From an uncultured Eubacteriales bacterium (GTDB lineage Bacteria > Bacillota > Clostridia > Oscillospirales > CAG-272), in the NCBI GenBank assembly GCA_934486825.1, contig CAKSQF010000007.1, positions 41,168 to 105,167 on the forward strand: a DNA stretch of 64,000 bases, read 5' to 3'. Under the pieces are notes generated by a model. It did not search any database. It was not told the origin of the DNA and worked only from the letters and a program-made list of their open reading frames with translations. The position numbers were made by a program, and so were the translations under genes. Positions 62,901-64,000 of this stretch are shown here, in pieces. Numbering within the stretch: the first letter of the stretch is position 1; every line of letters begins with the position of its first letter.

Positions 62901-63218
62901 GTGAAAGAAGAAAACAAAAATATCATCATTTCCTTCCGTGTCACACCGGAAGAAAAGACCTGGATCGAGGAACATTCCTACGGTCATTACAGGCGCATCA
63001 GCGACTTCGTCCGCGACTGTATTTTCAAAAAAGAGATCGTTAACATCGACGGAGCCGATGAAATCGCGCACGAGCTTCAGCGCATAGGCAACAATCTCAA
63101 TCAGCTTACCCGTGCCGTCAACGCCGGATTTGTACGGGCGGTTGACCTCGGAGAAACTAAACGGGAGGTGCAAAAAGTATGGCAATCGTTAAATTCATTG
63201 CTTCGGGATGCCCGATGA
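62901..63218 (+). CDS. mobC: MobC-like relaxosome accessory protein
   Basis: A 105-residue protein that helps the relaxase at oriT. IIISFRVTPEEKTWIEEHSYG and ISDFVRDCIFKKEI form the ribbon-helix-helix-like N-terminus; ELQRIGNNLNQLTRAVN is the hallmark MobC motif. The start is GTG 62901 behind AAAGGAG; the frame is open upstream across the candidate oriT but lacks a good start there. The end overlaps the relaxase start by 40 bases. Confidence 0.9.
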   Translation: MKEENKNIIISFRVTPEEKTWIEEHSYGHYRRISDFVRDCIFKKEIVNIDGADEIAHELQRIGNNLNQLTRAVNAGFVRAVDLGETKREVQKVWQSLNSLLRDAR

Positions 63219-64000
63219 ACAACATTTTTCCCTATGTCATGAACCGAAACAAAACCGAGGACGGCCTATTGGTTTCGGGAATCCATTGCACGCCCGAGTC
63301 CGCACTTGACGAATTCCGCTTTGTAAAAAACAAATTCGGCAAGATCGACGGCAGACAATATTACCACATCGTCCAATCGTTCAGTCCCGATGACAAGCTG
63401 ACTCCCGCGACCGCACACGAAATCGGTCTGCGCTTTGCCGAATACTTTCCGGGCTACCAGTTTGTCGTTGCCACACATTGCGACCGCGATCATCTGCACA
63501 ATCACCTCGTCATAAACTCGGTGAATATGGAAAACGGAAAGAAGTTTCATCAGACTGCCGATGATCTTGCCCGCGTCAAGGAGTATTCCAATCGGCTCTG
63601 CCGTGAGTACGGGCTGTCTGAAACCGAAGCAAAATCTTCATTCGGTTCGATGCCGAAGTGGAAAGACCTGCTGCGACGCAAGGCATATTCCGTTGCCTGC
63701 CGCACGCGATCCAAGGAAGATTTTATCTTTGAAATGGAGATGCACGGCTACAAGGTGGACTGGCAGGAGGGGCACAAGTATATAACCTTCACCACACCGG
63801 ACGGTCATAAATGCCGTGACAACAAGCTCTTTGCCGAGCAGCTTCTGCGAAAAAATCTGGAGATTTATTATCTTCTCGGCGGCTGTGAGTCGGGACTTGC
63901 GGAGCAGTATCAGCAATTTGAAAACCGCCTGCATCCGAAGCACGGTTACACGGTGGGCGAAGGTCTGTTTTCGCTGCTGAAAAGTCTGCTCGAAACCATG
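63179..64000 (+). CDS. MobA/MobL-type (MOBP) relaxase, N-terminal part
   Basis: A relaxase that nicks oriT and leads DNA transfer. The frame is open from ATG 63179 to the edge (274 residues). The metal motif HCDRDHLHNHLVIN (residues 100-113, HxDxxHxHxHxxxN) is complete, and an N-terminal tyrosine (IFPYVMNRNKTEDG) is a candidate for the DNA-linking residue. GGGAGGTG precedes the ATG. It overlaps mobC by 40 bases. The C-terminal part lies beyond the window. Confidence 0.93.
   Translation, partial: MAIVKFIASGCPMNNIFPYVMNRNKTEDGLLVSGIHCTPESALDEFRFVKNKFGKIDGRQYYHIVQSFSPDDKLTPATAHEIGLRFAEYFPGYQFVVATHCDRDHLHNHLVINSVNMENGKKFHQTADDLARVKEYSNRLCREYGLSETEAKSSFGSMPKWKDLLRRKAYSVACRTRSKEDFIFEMEMHGYKVDWQEGHKYITFTTPDGHKCRDNKLFAEQLLRKNLEIYYLLGGCESGLAEQYQQFENRLHPKHGYTVGEGLFSLLKSLLETM

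Larger units (their letters stand above)
60976..64000. mobile_element. Left part of a mobilisable integrative or plasmid-like element
   Basis: From here to the right edge the content is RepA-like ATPase, candidate oriT, MobC and relaxase, the mobilisation core of integrative mobilisable or conjugative elements of Clostridia. No integrase and no attachment repeat are in the window, so the true left end is unknown; it may lie as far left as 54.2 kb and include the surface protein, HTH protein and TldD/E as cargo. Confidence 0.7.

Noticed and set aside
1..64000. CRISPR array, tRNA, rRNA or insertion sequence
   Set aside because: No regularly spaced repeats, no cloverleaf with acceptor and T-arm motifs, and no transposase reading frame were seen.

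Overview
The window reads as chromosome of an endospore-forming member of the Bacillota, most likely an uncultured Clostridia. The evidence is a complete spoIIAA-spoIIAB-sigF operon, a valS gene behind a T-box leader, the Bacillota gene order holB-ricT-trmN6-rsmI, DUF951, DUF512 and DUF177 genes, a YfhO protein, and many promoters of TTGACA-17-TATAAT type. Family and genus cannot be told from this sequence alone. No tRNA, rRNA or CRISPR array was seen.

Layout. 0-4.7 kb: reverse-strand housekeeping operon (holB, ricT, a small ferredoxin, trmN6-like, rsmI, then the start of smpB). 4.7-9.6 kb: an unknown membrane-anchored protein, a DUF3298-like lipoprotein, DUF951 and YfhO. 9.6-14.9 kb: a two-component system with an ABC transporter of the antimicrobial-peptide-sensing type. 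14.9-17.4 kb: an LTA-synthase-like membrane sulfatase behind a leader with its own terminator. 17.4-24.5 kb: T-box/valS, the spoIIA operon, DUF177-rpmF and a DUF512 radical-SAM-like protein. 24.5-34.3 kb: der-plsY, rpmB with an acidic tail, a pentein-like protein, a VanX-like/SH3/M14 fusion, a GH25 lysozyme with leucine-rich repeats, and a UvrD/PcrA helicase.

The most surprising part is 34.3-54.2 kb. A four-gene reverse operon encodes System II cytochrome c assembly (ResB and CcsA) followed by two exported proteins with CxxCH haem motifs. One is a beta-propeller/cytochrome-c-peroxidase-like lipoprotein; the other is a 1357-residue protein like hydrazine synthase alpha subunit (HzsA), with PSCyt-like and carbohydrate-binding-like domains of a kind best known from Planctomycetes and Verrucomicrobia. 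Next to it lie an AraC regulator and a divergent forward cluster: two Gfo/Idh/MocA oxidoreductases, three AP-endonuclease-2-fold sugar isomerases, two tandem GH5-like enzymes and a DUF5107-TPR protein. Together they suggest a glycan or glycoside route that uses sugar oxidation inside the cell and c-type haem proteins outside it. The link between the two halves is inference from adjacency.

54.2-64 kb looks like accessory DNA. It holds a sortase-type GLUG/FIVAR surface protein with a long structured 5' leader, an HTH protein, a truncated P-loop kinase and a TldD/TldE pair. It ends in the mobilisation module of an integrative or plasmid-like element (a RepA-like ATPase, a candidate oriT, MobC and the start of a MobA/MobL relaxase) that runs off the right edge. 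The left boundary of the element could not be fixed.
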